The position numbers and the translations under genes were made by a program. Under the pieces are notes generated by a model. The model saw only the letters and a program-made list of their open reading frames with translations, had not been told where the DNA came from and made no database searches. A stretch of 64,000 nucleotides of DNA. It comes from Massilia pinisoli. Its GTDB lineage: Bacteria; Pseudomonadota; Gammaproteobacteria; Burkholderiales; Burkholderiaceae_D. This document shows positions 33,466-43,455 of the stretch, one piece after another. The stretch covers positions 1-64,000 of the forward strand of contig NZ_JANUGW010000017.1 of assembly GCF_024753285.1 (NCBI RefSeq). The letters run 5' to 3'. Numbering within the stretch: position 1 is the first letter of the stretch; every line of letters begins with the position of its first letter.

Positions 33466-36400
33466 TCAAGCACCCTTCGGGGTGACGCGTGCCAGCGCGG
33501 GTTCGCGTTCTTCCGTTTCGCGTTTCGGCGCACCTGCGGGCTTCGCCGGGGCAGGGCGCGCCGGCAGCTGGTCGCCGTTCGGACGCGATTCGTCGCGGGC
33601 GCCTTCCATCCAGTTCACGTCGCGCATCTTGCGCACGACGACGAATTCGTCGCGGTTCGAGCCCACCGTGCCGTAGTAGTTGAAGCCGTACGACAGCTGG
33701 GCGTAGCCGCCGATCATGTGGGTCGGCTTGGTCACCGTGCGCGTCACCGAGTTGTGGATGCCGCCGCGCTTCTTCGACATTTCCGCACCCGGCACGTTGA
33801 CGATCTTTTCCTGGGCGTGGTACATGAGCGTCATGCCTTCCGGGACGCGCTGGCTCACGACGGCGCGGGCCGTCAGGGTGCCGTTCACGTTGAACACCTC
33901 GATCCAGTCGTTGTCCTCGATACCCGCGGCCTTCGCGTCGGTCTCGGACAGCCACACGTGCGGGCCGCCGCGCGACAAGGTCAGCATGCGCAGGTTGTCG
34001 GAGTACGTGGAGTGGATGCCCCATTTCTGGTGCGGGGTGATCCAGTTCAGCGCCAGTTCCTTGTTCCCGTTCGGCCGGCGATTCATGATCGCTTCCGTCG
34101 TCTTGGTGTTGATCGCGGCTTTGTACACGCACAGTCCCTCGCCGAAGTCGCGCATCCAGACGTGGTCCTGGTAAAACTGTTGGCGGCCCGTCAGCGTGCG
34201 CCAGGGGATCATTTCATGCACGTTGGTGTAGCCCGCGTTGTAGCTGACTTCCTCGCTTTCCAGGCCCGACCACGTGGGCGACGAGATGATTTTTCTCGGC
34301 TGCGCCTGCACGTCGCGGAAGCGGATGCTGTCGTGCTCGCGCGGGATCGCGAGGTGCGTGTGGTCGCGGCCCGTGATCTTCGACAGGGCTTCCCATGCCT
34401 TCACCGCCACGTGGCCGTTCGTTTCCGGCGCCAGGGTGAGGATCATTTCGGCCGCATCGATCGCCGTGTCCAGCCGGGGCTGGCCCTGCGACACGCCTTC
34501 TTCCAGCACGGTGCGGTTCAGGCCGCGCAGCACGTCCACTTCATGCGCCGTCTTCCAGTCGATGCCCTTGCCGCCGTTGCCCACTTTTTCCAGCAGCGGG
34601 CCGATGGACGTGAACTTCTTGTGGATGTCGCGGTAGTTGCGTTCCACAACCATCATCGAGGGCATCGTCTTGCCCGGGATCGGCTCGCATTCGCCGAGGC
34701 GCCAGTCCTTCGGATCGAACGGCTGACCGAGTTCGCCCGGGGTGTCGTGCAGCAGCGGCGTGAGGATCAGGTCCTTGCGGGTGCCCAGGTGGGCGCCGCC
34801 GATCTCGGACAGCTTGGCCGCGATGCCCTTGTAGATTTCCCAGTCCGACTTGGCTTCCCACAGCGGCTGCACGGCTTCCGACAGCGGGTGGATGAACGGG
34901 TGCATGTCGGACGTGTTCAGGTCGTCCTTCTCGTACCAGGTCGCCGTCGGGAGCACGATGTCGCCGTACAGGCAGGTCGTCGACATGCGGAAGTCCAGCA
35001 CGACGAGCAGGTCCAGCTTGCCCTCGGCGGCAGGGCGCACCTTGACGTCGCGGGGCTTGACGCAGGCGTCTTCGTCGCTCATCAGCGCGTTCTGGGTGCC
35101 CAGCAGGTATTTCAGGAAGTATTCGTGGCCCTTGCCGGAACTGCCCAGGATGTTGGAACGCCACACGAACATATTGCGCGGGAAGTTCGCGGGATTGTCC
35201 GGATCGTCGCACGAGAAATTCAGCTTGCCGGCCTTGATCTGCTCGACCGCGTACTGCGCCGGATCCTGGTCGGCCGCTTCGGCCGCACGCACGACGTCCA
35301 GCGGGTTCGTTTCCAGTTGCGGCGCGGACGGCAGCCAGCCCATGCGCTCGGCCTTGGCGTTGAAGTCGATCAGTGCCATCTCTTCCAGCTTGCCGTCGGC
35401 GGTCGGGCACAGGATCTCGGACGTGTGCAGTTTTTCGTGGCGCCACTGGCTCGTGTGGGCATAGAAGAACGACGTGCCGTTCATCTGGCGCATCGGGCGG
35501 TTCCAGTCCAGCGCGAACGCGAGCGGGGTCCAGCCGGTCTGCGGGCGCAGCTTTTCCTGGCCCACGTAATGCGCCCACCCGCCGCCGCTCTGGCCCACGC
35601 AACCGCACATCATGAGGATGTTGATGATGCCGCGGTACGTCATGTCCATGTGGTACCAGTGGTTCAGTGCCGCGCCGACGATCACCATCGACTTGCCGCG
35701 CGTGCGGTCCGCGTTGTCGGCGAATTCGCGCGCGACGGTGACGACGTCGGCCGCCTTCACACCCGTGTGCTTCACTTGCCAGGCGGGCGTGTACGGGACG
35801 TCGTCGTCATAGCTCTTCGCCGCGTTCGGGCAGATGCCGCGGTCGACGCCGTAGTTCGCCATCGACAGGTCGTACACGGTGGTGACGAGCGCGGTGGTGC
35901 CGTCGGCCAGCGTGATGGATTTCACCGGGACGTTGCGCAGCAGGAGATCGTCCGCATCCTTGCCGCCGAAGTAGGGGAAGCCGACGGGGACGATGCGGTC
36001 GTGGTGATCCAGCAGCGACAGTTGCGGATCGATCGGATTGCGGGTGGCACCTTCCTTCTGTTCCAGGTTCCATTTGCCGGACTCGCCCCAGCGGAAGCCG
36101 ATCGAACCGCTCGGTGCGACGATCTTGCCGGTCGCTTCGTCGATGACGAGCGTCTTCCATTCCGGGTTGTTCGTCTCGTCGAGGTTGTTCGCGAGGTGCG
36201 AGGCGCGCAGGAAGTAGTCGGGGACCAGCGTGCCGTCGCGTTCCTTCAGCATGACCAGCATCGGGAAGTCGGTGTACTGCTTGGCGTAGTCGCGGAAGTA
36301 CGCCGATTTGCCGGTGGCGTGGAATTCCTTCAGGATCACGTGGCCCATGGCCATGGCCAACGCCGCGTCCGTGCCCTGCTTCGGGGCGAGCCAGATGTCA

Positions 36401-37272
36401 CCGAACTTGGCCATTTCGCCGAAGTCGGACGACACGGCCACGGTCTTCGTGCCCTTGTAGCGGACTTCCGTGTAGAAGTGGGCGTCCGGGGTGCGGGTCA
36501 TCGGCACGTTCGAGCCCCAGACCATCAGGTAGGTCGAGTTGTACCAGTCGGCCGATTCCGGCACGTCCGTCTGCTCCCCCCAAACCTGCGGGCTCGAAGG
36601 CGGCAGGTCACAGTACCAGTCGTAGAAGCTCATGGCGACGCCGCCGATGAGGCTCAGGTAGCGCGTGCCGGCCGCATAGCTGACCATCGACATGGCGGGG
36701 ATCGGCGAGAAACCGATGATGCGGTCCGGGCCGTATTTGCCGATCGTGTAGGCGTTGGCGGCCGCGATGATCTCGTTGACCTCGTCCCACTTGGCGCGCA
36801 CGAAGCCGCCCTGGCCGCGCACGGACTTGTAGCTGGCCGCTTTCTGCGGATCGTTCGTGATGTAGTCCCACGCGGCGACGGGGTCGCGCGTGGCGCGCGC
36901 TTCGCGCCACAGCTGCATCAGGCGGCCGCGTACCATCGGATGCTTGACGCGCTGCGCCGAGTAGACGTACCACGAGTAGCTGGCACCGCGCGGGCAGCCG
37001 CGGGGTTCATGGTTCGGCAGGTCGGGACGGGTGCGCGGGTAGTCGGTCTGCTGGGTTTCCCAGGTGATCAGGCCGTTCTTGACGTAGACCTTCCAGCTGC
37101 ACGACCCCGTGCAGTTCACGCCGTGCGTCGAGCGCACGATCTTGTCGTGCTGCCAGCGCTGGCGGTAGGCCTTTTCCCAGGTGCGGTCTTCGTTGACGAC
37201 GGCACCGTGGCCGTTCGAAAACGTCTCGCCCGTTTTGCCGAAAAATTTCAGGCGGTCCAAAAAGTGACTCAT
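33466..37272 (-). CDS. narG: Respiratory nitrate reductase alpha subunit
   Basis: The 1268-residue catalytic subunit has full family length. The N-terminal FS0 cluster motif (HGVNCTGSCSW with a later RGCPRGASYSW) and the molybdenum-binding region around YNSTYLMVWGSNVPMTRTPD are intact. It reduces nitrate to nitrite in the cytoplasm using the bis-MGD cofactor. It is first in the narGHJI-PPIase run. The 147-base upstream gap after narK2 holds palindromic sites, suggesting its own promoter. Confidence 0.97.
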   Translation of the reverse strand: MSHFLDRLKFFGKTGETFSNGHGAVVNEDRTWEKAYRQRWQHDKIVRSTHGVNCTGSCSWKVYVKNGLITWETQQTDYPRTRPDLPNHEPRGCPRGASYSWYVYSAQRVKHPMVRGRLMQLWREARATRDPVAAWDYITNDPQKAASYKSVRGQGGFVRAKWDEVNEIIAAANAYTIGKYGPDRIIGFSPIPAMSMVSYAAGTRYLSLIGGVAMSFYDWYCDLPPSSPQVWGEQTDVPESADWYNSTYLMVWGSNVPMTRTPDAHFYTEVRYKGTKTVAVSSDFGEMAKFGDIWLAPKQGTDAALAMAMGHVILKEFHATGKSAYFRDYAKQYTDFPMLVMLKERDGTLVPDYFLRASHLANNLDETNNPEWKTLVIDEATGKIVAPSGSIGFRWGESGKWNLEQKEGATRNPIDPQLSLLDHHDRIVPVGFPYFGGKDADDLLLRNVPVKSITLADGTTALVTTVYDLSMANYGVDRGICPNAAKSYDDDVPYTPAWQVKHTGVKAADVVTVAREFADNADRTRGKSMVIVGAALNHWYHMDMTYRGIINILMMCGCVGQSGGGWAHYVGQEKLRPQTGWTPLAFALDWNRPMRQMNGTSFFYAHTSQWRHEKLHTSEILCPTADGKLEEMALIDFNAKAERMGWLPSAPQLETNPLDVVRAAEAADQDPAQYAVEQIKAGKLNFSCDDPDNPANFPRNMFVWRSNILGSSGKGHEYFLKYLLGTQNALMSDEDACVKPRDVKVRPAAEGKLDLLVVLDFRMSTTCLYGDIVLPTATWYEKDDLNTSDMHPFIHPLSEAVQPLWEAKSDWEIYKGIAAKLSEIGGAHLGTRKDLILTPLLHDTPGELGQPFDPKDWRLGECEPIPGKTMPSMMVVERNYRDIHKKFTSIGPLLEKVGNGGKGIDWKTAHEVDVLRGLNRTVLEEGVSQGQPRLDTAIDAAEMILTLAPETNGHVAVKAWEALSKITGRDHTHLAIPREHDSIRFRDVQAQPRKIISSPTWSGLESEEVSYNAGYTNVHEMIPWRTLTGRQQFYQDHVWMRDFGEGLCVYKAAINTKTTEAIMNRRPNGNKELALNWITPHQKWGIHSTYSDNLRMLTLSRGGPHVWLSETDAKAAGIEDNDWIEVFNVNGTLTARAVVSQRVPEGMTLMYHAQEKIVNVPGAEMSKKRGGIHNSVTRTVTKPTHMIGGYAQLSYGFNYYGTVGSNRDEFVVVRKMRDVNWMEGARDESRPNGDQLPARPAPAKPAGAPKRETEEREPALARVTPKGA

Positions 37273-37389
37273 GGTTTCTCCAACGGCGCGCCGCAGCGCG
37301 CTCTTGATGTTCGGTGTGCAGCTGTGTTCAGTCTAGGGGCCGGCCCGGGTATTGAACATTCGCTGGAAGGCGGTGCCGGCCCCGATTAC

Positions 37390-37418
37390 GGAGTAGCCGG
37401 GCTACTCCTTTGTGACTA
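37390..37418. promoter_or_regulatory. Palindromic array upstream of narG
   Basis: GGAGTAGCC-G-GGCTACTCC (37390-37408) is a perfect inverted repeat, and TACTCCT-TT-GTGACTA (37403-37418) forms a 7-2-7 layout like NarL heptamer pairs (TACYNMT). The reverse complement TAGTCACAAAGGAGTA differs by one base from the element at 40183. The NarL-type regulator at 42751 is the natural candidate binder. Confidence 0.55.
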
Positions 37419-37419
37419 G

Positions 37420-38784
37420 TCAGCAGGTGATCTCAGCGCCCTTGCGGGCATAGAACCACCACGTGACGGCGATGCAGGTGACGTAGAAGCCGATGAAGCA
37501 CCACAGGGCGGCGTCGGCGCTCCCGGTCAGGGCGATCGAGGTACCGTAGCTCTTCGGGATGAAGAAGGCGCCATAGGCCGCGATCGCCGACGTGAAGCCC
37601 AGCACGGCGGCCGCTTCCTTGTTCGCGCTGGCGACCGCCTGCGCTTGCGCGCCTTCCGACTGGCCTTTCGCGGCGCGCTGGTGCAAGGTCAGGAAGATCA
37701 CGGGGATCATGCGGAACGTCGACGCGTTGCCCACGCCGGTGCAGGCGAACAGGATCAGGAACATGCCGAAGAAGCCGGCAAAGCTGCCTGCATGGAGGAA
37801 GTGCAGCACGCCCAGCACGGCCGCGATCATCGCGACGAACGTCCACACGGTGACGCGGGCGCCGCCCAGCTTGTCGGATACATAACCGCCGCCCACGCGC
37901 GCGAGGGCGCTGACGAGGGGACCGACGAACGCGTACTGCAGCGGGTTCACTTGCGGGAACAGGGTGCTGGTCAGCAGGGGGAATGCGGCCGAGTAGCCGA
38001 TGAACGAGCCGAACGTGCCCACGTACAGCCAGCACATGAGCCAGTTGTGCTTGCGCTTGAAGATCACGGCCTGCTCGGCGAACGACGCCTTCGCCGATGC
38101 CAGGTCGTTCATGCCGAACCAGGCGGCCAGGGTGCTCACGACGATGAACGGGACCCACACGAAGCCCGCGTTCTGCAGCCACATCTGCTTGGTATGGCCG
38201 GCCTTGGCCCACGCTTGCGGCTCGCCGCCGAACAGGGCGAACGTGATCACGAGCGGGACGACGAACTGCACGGCGGAGACGCCGAGATTGCCCAGGCCCG
38301 CGTTCATGCCGAGCGCGTAGCCTTTCATCGCCTTTGGATAGAAGAAGCTGATGTTGGCCATCGACGAGGCGAAGTTGCCGCCGCCGAAGCCGCACAGCAG
38401 CGACAGCACGAGCATCGTGGGATAGCTCGTGTTCGGGTCCTGCACGGCGAGCCCGATGCCCACTGCGGGGATCAGCAGCGATGCGGTGGAGATGGCCGTC
38501 CATTTGCGGCCGCCGAAGATCGGCACCATGAACGAATAGAAGATGCGCAGGGTCGCGCCGGACAGGCCCGGCACGGCGGCGAGCCAGAACAGCTGGTTCG
38601 TGCTGTACTTGAAGCCGATCGACGGCAGGTTGACGACGACGACGCTCCACACCATCCAGATCGAGAACGCCAGCATCAGCGCGGGGATCGATATCCAGAG
38701 GTTGCGGCTGGCGGTGGGCTTGCCGCGACTGTGCCAGAAAGCGGGAACCTCGGGTTCCCAGGTCGAGATGAGATAACGGCTCAC
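37420..38784 (-). CDS. narK: NarK2-type nitrate/nitrite transporter
   Basis: The 454-residue MFS protein has 12 helices and nitrate-porter signatures (GLLCGFGGGNFASSMANISFFYP-like helix 5 region, later ACTGVGNASTFRMIPVIF). A hydrophilic N-terminal tail of about 30 residues precedes helix 1. NarK2 types are usually nitrate/nitrite antiporters. It follows the second transporter gene by 29 bases; in some relatives the two are fused. Confidence 0.94.
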   Translation of the reverse strand: MSRYLISTWEPEVPAFWHSRGKPTASRNLWISIPALMLAFSIWMVWSVVVVNLPSIGFKYSTNQLFWLAAVPGLSGATLRIFYSFMVPIFGGRKWTAISTASLLIPAVGIGLAVQDPNTSYPTMLVLSLLCGFGGGNFASSMANISFFYPKAMKGYALGMNAGLGNLGVSAVQFVVPLVITFALFGGEPQAWAKAGHTKQMWLQNAGFVWVPFIVVSTLAAWFGMNDLASAKASFAEQAVIFKRKHNWLMCWLYVGTFGSFIGYSAAFPLLTSTLFPQVNPLQYAFVGPLVSALARVGGGYVSDKLGGARVTVWTFVAMIAAVLGVLHFLHAGSFAGFFGMFLILFACTGVGNASTFRMIPVIFLTLHQRAAKGQSEGAQAQAVASANKEAAAVLGFTSAIAAYGAFFIPKSYGTSIALTGSADAALWCFIGFYVTCIAVTWWFYARKGAEITC

Positions 38785-38813
38785 GATATTCTCCTGTGAT
38801 TATTAAAGTTGGA

Positions 38814-40073
38814 TCAGGCAGCCTTGCGCAATGGCGTGACCGGTGCGGCGACAGGCGATGTGGTTTGCGGCTTGAACGAGAAGTGCATCCAGACGAGCGA
38901 GACGCACACGGTCCCGTACAGCAGCATGAAGGAGCTGGAACGGATTCCGGTCAGGTCGACGATGGCACCGAACATGATCGGCAGGATGAAGCCCCCGAGG
39001 CCGCCGGCCAGCCCGACGACACCTGAGACGGCGCCGATGTTGTCGCTGTAGTCGTCGGCGATGAAGCGGAATACGGATGCCTTGCCGATCGCCATGGCGA
39101 CGCCGACGACGAACAGCAGTAACGTGAAGACGACGGGGCCGAGGCCGATGTGCAGGTCCATGGGGCCCTTGACGGTCGCGATGGACATCGTCGTCTGGGG
39201 ATACGACAGGATGAAGAAGCACACCCAGCACACCCACATCACGGACCACGTGACCTTGTGGGCGCCGAATTTGTCCGAGATCCAGCCGCCCAGCGCGCGC
39301 AGCACGCCGCCGGGCAGCGAGAAGCACGCGGCCAGCAGCGCGGCTTCCTTCAGGCCGAAACCGTATTCGCCCACGTAGTACTTGGTCATCCACAGCGCCA
39401 GCGCCACGTAGCCGCCGAACACGACGGAGTAGTACTGGCAGTAGCGCCACACGCGCGGATCCTTCAGCACGCGCATCTGCGCCGCGAAGCTTTCGCCCGA
39501 TGCCGATTTGTGCGCCGGGTCGGAATAGGTGCCGAACCAGAACAGCAGGGCGGTGGCGACCATGGCGACGGCATACACTTTCGGCAGCCCCTGCCAGCCG
39601 AGGGCCGCGATGATGGCGGGCGCCGCGAATTTGGTCAGCGCGGAGCCGGAATTGCCGGCGCCGAAGATGCCCATCGCGAGGCCGCGGCGGTCCTTGCCGA
39701 ACCAGCGCGCGACGTACGGCGTCCCGACGGAAAAGGAGCCTCCGGCGAGGCCGACGAACAGCCCGAGCACGAGGAAGTGCCAGTACCGCGTGGCATAGCT
39801 GATCAGCCAGATGGGCAGTGCGCAGGCCAGCATCAGCGTGAAGAACACGATGCGGCCGCCGTAGCGGTCGGTCCAGATGCCCAGCGGGACGCGCACGAGG
39901 GCGCCGCTCAGCACCGGGGTGGCGACGAGCAGGCCGAATTCCGTTTCGTTCAGGCCCAGCTTCGCCTTGATGGGGATGCCCAGCACGGCGAACATCATCC
40001 AGATCGCGAAGCAGATCGTGAATGCGAACGTGCTGCTGGCGAGGACCGCGATGGGGCGTCTATCGGTGCTCAT
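38814..40073 (-). CDS. NarK1-type nitrate transporter
   Basis: The 419-residue MFS protein resembles NarK1/NasA nitrate/proton symporters: RVPLGIWTDRYGGR after helix 2, GLAGGSFSVGTPYVARWF in helix 5 and AIGKASVFRFIADDY in helix 8-10. It would start nitrate import before a nitrite gradient exists, with NarK2 taking over later. It begins the minus-strand narK1-narK2-narGHJI block and diverges from a hybrid kinase gene. Confidence 0.93.
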   Translation of the reverse strand: MSTDRRPIAVLASSTFAFTICFAIWMMFAVLGIPIKAKLGLNETEFGLLVATPVLSGALVRVPLGIWTDRYGGRIVFFTLMLACALPIWLISYATRYWHFLVLGLFVGLAGGSFSVGTPYVARWFGKDRRGLAMGIFGAGNSGSALTKFAAPAIIAALGWQGLPKVYAVAMVATALLFWFGTYSDPAHKSASGESFAAQMRVLKDPRVWRYCQYYSVVFGGYVALALWMTKYYVGEYGFGLKEAALLAACFSLPGGVLRALGGWISDKFGAHKVTWSVMWVCWVCFFILSYPQTTMSIATVKGPMDLHIGLGPVVFTLLLFVVGVAMAIGKASVFRFIADDYSDNIGAVSGVVGLAGGLGGFILPIMFGAIVDLTGIRSSSFMLLYGTVCVSLVWMHFSFKPQTTSPVAAPVTPLRKAA

Positions 40074-40182
40074 ATTGTTCTCCTTGAAATCGCACTATCG
40101 ATGCCTGAAGCGTACGTGCCGCGGGCGCGCCCGACCATTGGCCGGAGGGGTATGGACGGATGGGCAAGCGGCGTAGCCCGGC

Positions 40183-40198
40183 TAGTCACAAAGGCGTA
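40183..40198. promoter_or_regulatory. TAGTCAC-type palindromic element, narK1/hybrid-kinase intergenic
   Basis: TAGTCACAAAGGCGTA matches the narG-side element at 15 of 16 positions. It lies 110 bases before narK1 and 70 bases before the divergent kinase gene, next to a shared GTAGCCCGGCTA motif. AGGGGTA at 40146-40152 is the complement of a NarL-like heptamer. Confidence 0.5.
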
Positions 40199-40267
40199 GG
40201 AACGCCCCACCGCACTGGCACAACCGTGTACGATGGCGGCTATCGATCAGCAGTTCGGACCCGACCC

Positions 40268-42592
40268 ATGACGCACACCCTCAGCCCGGAACAACTCAGC
40301 AACATCGTCGACATCGCGGAAAACGCCGTCATCTGCACGGACGAGGCGCAGCGCATCATCCTGTTCAACAAGGGGGCGGAGCGTGTGTTCGGCTGGACGG
40401 CGGCGGAAGTGATCGGGCACGACCTCGCGATGCTGATGCCGGAACGCTTCCGCCCCGGCCACGCGGAACGCGTCGCCGGATTCCAGCATGGGGCGCGCAC
40501 GGCGCGGCGGATGGGCGAACGGGGTACGATCCACGCGGTGCGCAAGGACGGCAGCGAATTTCCCGCCGAGGCGACGATCTCGAAATCCGCGGCCGGCGGC
40601 CGCGTGATCCTCACGGCGATCCTGCAGGACATCTCCGAGCGCAAGGCCTATGAACGCGAGCTGGAACTGGCGCGCGACCGCGCGGAGGCGGCCATGCAGG
40701 CCAAGAGCATGTTCCTTGCGAATATGAGCCACGAGATCCGCACGCCGCTGAACGCCGTCATCGGCATGACGAGCCTCCTGCTGCACACGGACATCGACGA
40801 CGAACAGCGCGACTACACGGAGACGATCCGCTCCAGCAGCGAGGCGCTGCTATCGATCATCAACGACCTGCTCGACTATTCGAAGCTGGAAGTGGGGCGG
40901 CTCGACCTGGAGCGCCACGCGTTCGAGGTGCGCCGCTGCGTCGAGGAAGCCCTGGACCTGCTGGCGCCCAGCGCGAGCGAGAAGAAGCTCGACCTCGCGT
41001 ACATGATCGAACCGGGCGTGCCCGCGACGATCCTCGCCGACGCGACGCGGCTGCGCCAGATCCTCGTGAACCTGCTGTCGAACGCCATCAAGTTCACGCC
41101 CCACGGCGAAGTGGTCGTCACGGTGTCGGGCACGCCGCGCGCGGAAGGCGGCCACCGGCTCGTGTTCGCCGTGCGCGACACGGGCATCGGCATCCCGCCG
41201 CACCGCCTCGGCGACATCTTCCAGTCGTTCACGCAGGTCGACCCGTCGACGACGCGTAAATACGGCGGCACGGGCCTGGGCCTGACGATCAGCCGGCGGC
41301 TCGCGGAGATGATGGGCGGCGGCCTGACGGTCGACAGCGAGCCGGGACGGGGCTCCACGTTCAGCGCGGCCATCGTCGCCGACGCGTTCGACGACCAGCT
41401 GGCCGAGCATGTGCTGCGCGACCGCGCGGCCACCGTGCGCGGACGGCGCATCCTGATCGTCGACGACAACGCCACCAACCGCCGCATCCTGATGAAGCAG
41501 GCGCTGTCGTGGGGCATGCAGCCGCTGGCCGCGGCGTCCGCCATCGAGGCGCTGGACCTCGTGCGCGACGGGCATCCGTTCGACGTCGCCGTGCTCGACA
41601 TGCAGATGCCCGACATGGACGGCGCCCGCCTGGCTGCCGAGGTGCGCAAGCACCGCGACCGGGCCACGTTGCCGCTTGTGCTGCTGACGTCCGTCGGCCA
41701 GCGCCCGCACGGGGCGGACGGCGAGGCGGTGCGCGAATTCTCCGCTTGGCTGAGCAAGCCGATCAAGCCGGCGGCGCTGCTGGAAGCGCTGCAGCAGGTA
41801 TTGGGCGAGCGCCAGGCCGCGGCCCGGCCCGCGCGTCCGGCACCCCGCGCCGCGCCGGCCGATGCGGACGCCGCGATCCTCGTCGCCGAGGACAATACGA
41901 TCAACCAGAAGGTCATTCGCCAGTTGCTGCGCCATCTGGGGTACCGCGCGGACGTCGTCGGCAACGGTCTGGAAGCCGTCGCGGCGCTCGAACGCCAGGA
42001 CTATCCGGTGATCCTGATGGACATGCAGATGCCGGACATGGACGGCCTGGAAGCGACGCGCCGCCTGCGCGCGCGCTTCCGCGGCGCGAACGCCCCGTAC
42101 ATCATCGCGATGACGGCCAACGCGATGCCGGGCGACCGCGAACGCTGCCTGGATGCCGGCATGAACGACTACGTGCCGAAGCCGATCGAGATGGACGTGC
42201 TGGAACGGGCCCTCGCGCAAGCGCACGCGCACGTGGCGGCGCGCCGGCGCGGCGATGCCGTGCTGGACGAGGGCCGCATCGGCCAGTTGCGGGCGATCGA
42301 CGACGGCGCGGCACTGCTGGAGGACGTGGTCGACGCGTTCGTGGGCGAGGTGCCGCAGCTGCTGCACAAGCTCGCGCACGCCGTGCGCGAGCGGGACGGC
42401 CAGCTGCTGGCGGCCACCGCGCACTACCTGTTGTCGAGCATCGACTTCGTCGGGGCGAACCGGATGCGGGTGCCGTGCACGAATCTCGAGTTGATGGGGA
42501 AGGCGGAGAACTTCGAGGATGCGCAGCAGGAGTTGGCCGCGCTGACGGCTGCCTACGATGAAGCCAAGGATGCGTTAGACGCATTGCGGTAG
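40268..42592 (+). CDS. Hybrid histidine kinase (PAS-HK-REC-REC-Hpt)
   Basis: The 774-residue cytoplasmic protein has a PAS domain (about 10-130), HisKA H-box NMSHEIRTPLNAVIG (H155), an HATPase domain with DTGIGIPPHRL and GTGLGLTIS, and two receiver domains whose Asp lies in LDMQMPDMDG and MDMQMPDMDG. The C-terminus resembles an Hpt domain; its His lies in TAHYLLSS, where the usual K-G/A is changed. It is a phosphorelay sensor near the nar genes. The output regulator is not identifiable here. Confidence 0.9.
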   Translation: MTHTLSPEQLSNIVDIAENAVICTDEAQRIILFNKGAERVFGWTAAEVIGHDLAMLMPERFRPGHAERVAGFQHGARTARRMGERGTIHAVRKDGSEFPAEATISKSAAGGRVILTAILQDISERKAYERELELARDRAEAAMQAKSMFLANMSHEIRTPLNAVIGMTSLLLHTDIDDEQRDYTETIRSSSEALLSIINDLLDYSKLEVGRLDLERHAFEVRRCVEEALDLLAPSASEKKLDLAYMIEPGVPATILADATRLRQILVNLLSNAIKFTPHGEVVVTVSGTPRAEGGHRLVFAVRDTGIGIPPHRLGDIFQSFTQVDPSTTRKYGGTGLGLTISRRLAEMMGGGLTVDSEPGRGSTFSAAIVADAFDDQLAEHVLRDRAATVRGRRILIVDDNATNRRILMKQALSWGMQPLAAASAIEALDLVRDGHPFDVAVLDMQMPDMDGARLAAEVRKHRDRATLPLVLLTSVGQRPHGADGEAVREFSAWLSKPIKPAALLEALQQVLGERQAAARPARPAPRAAPADADAAILVAEDNTINQKVIRQLLRHLGYRADVVGNGLEAVAALERQDYPVILMDMQMPDMDGLEATRRLRARFRGANAPYIIAMTANAMPGDRERCLDAGMNDYVPKPIEMDVLERALAQAHAHVAARRRGDAVLDEGRIGQLRAIDDGAALLEDVVDAFVGEVPQLLHKLAHAVRERDGQLLAATAHYLLSSIDFVGANRMRVPCTNLELMGKAENFEDAQQELAALTAAYDEAKDALDALR

Positions 42593-42618
42593 GGTGGACG
42601 GCTCGGCCGTCCACGCGG
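42589..42618. repeat. REP-like palindromic unit 1
   Basis: GTGGACGGC and GCCGTCCAC halves surround a short centre, and the whole 30-base unit is repeated in inverted orientation at 42708-42737 with two central differences. It begins at the kinase stop and lies between convergent genes. Confidence 0.6.
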
Positions 42619-42707
42619 TGATACGTGTCGCTGGATCCGTCGAACCCCTGAACGAAGGAACGCACGGGCTTCGCTTTCGTTCGCGATACCGCAACCGTCA
42701 ACAATCG

Positions 42708-42737
42708 CCGCGTGGACGGCGCAGCCGTCCACCCTAC
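42708..42737. repeat. REP-like palindromic unit 2 (inverted)
   Basis: This is the inverted partner of 42589-42618, matching 28 of 30 positions. The pair could fold into a large cruciform or RNA hairpin and serve as a bidirectional transcription end. Similar proline-to-purine style intergenic repeats are often mobile with help from a distant REP transposase. Confidence 0.6.
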
Positions 42738-42750
42738 GCGAGGCGGCCGT

Positions 42751-43449
42751 TCAGGTTTGCCGATCGGGGTTGCTGCCCAACCCCTGCTCGACCGCGAACA
42801 CGGCCGCCTGCACGCGGCTGGACAACCCGAGCTTCTTGAGGATGTTCTGCACGTGGATCTTGACCGTGCTCTCCGCGAGGTCGAGCACGCGCGCGATCAG
42901 CTTGTTGCTTTCGCCGCGCGCGAGGCAGGCGAGAATCTCGCGCTCGCGCGGCGTCAGCTTGTCGAGGTCGGACGGCGGCGCCGGCGCCTTCGGCTCGCGC
43001 TGCTTCTGCAATTGCGCCACGAGCTTGGCGGCCATCGACTCGGCCAGCACGGATTCGCCGGCGGCCGCCCGCTCGATGGCGCGCTGCAGGTAGTCGGCGT
43101 CGATGTTCTTGATCAGGTAGCCGCGCGCGCCCGCATGCAGCGCGTTCGCCAGGTCGTCGCCTTCCTCGGACACGGTGAGCATGATGACGGCCGCTTCGGG
43201 CCAGCCCTGCAGGATCAGTTCGAGCGTTTCCACGCCCGTCATGCCCGGCATGTGCAGGTCGAGCAGGATCACGTCCGGCTTCAGTTGCATCGCCCGTTTC
43301 ACGCCGTCGATGCCGTCCGACGCCTCGCCGACGACGGCGAAACGCGGATTGCGCTGCAGCAGCGAGCGTACGCCGCTGCGGAACAACGTGTGATCGTCGA
43401 CCAGCAGCACGCTGATCGGCTCGCGGGTGTCTTCCATGCCATGCTCCAA
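42751..43449 (-). CDS. narL: NarL-type response regulator
   Basis: The 232-residue protein has a receiver with Asp in LLDLHMPGMTG and a LuxR-type HTH (LTPREREILACLARGESNKL, then LAESTVKIHVQNIL). NarL-like residues in the HTH and the NarX-like kinase six bases upstream identify it as the nitrate-response regulator. It likely reads the TAGTCAC-type 7-2-7 sites in the window. Confidence 0.93.
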   Translation of the reverse strand: MEHGMEDTREPISVLLVDDHTLFRSGVRSLLQRNPRFAVVGEASDGIDGVKRAMQLKPDVILLDLHMPGMTGVETLELILQGWPEAAVIMLTVSEEGDDLANALHAGARGYLIKNIDADYLQRAIERAAAGESVLAESMAAKLVAQLQKQREPKAPAPPSDLDKLTPREREILACLARGESNKLIARVLDLAESTVKIHVQNILKKLGLSSRVQAAVFAVEQGLGSNPDRQT

Positions 43450-43455
43450 TCGATG

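Noticed and set aside
31907..33676. Long plus-strand frame opposite narH
   Set aside because: narH shows full cysteine motifs on the other strand; this frame is a codon-bias shadow.
37273..37389. FNR box in the narG promoter
   Set aside because: TTGATGTTCGGTG and TTGAACATTCG were examined, but neither has a matching second half-site.
37390..37411. Intrinsic terminator after narK2 (stem plus TTT)
   Set aside because: The T-run lies on the strand opposite to narK2 transcription, and the same sequence recurs at another promoter, so a regulatory site is more likely.
33718..37419. Very long open frame opposite narG (1,233 codons)
   Set aside because: It is the antisense shadow of narG in GC-rich DNA, with low-complexity Arg/His/Val-rich translation and no family features.
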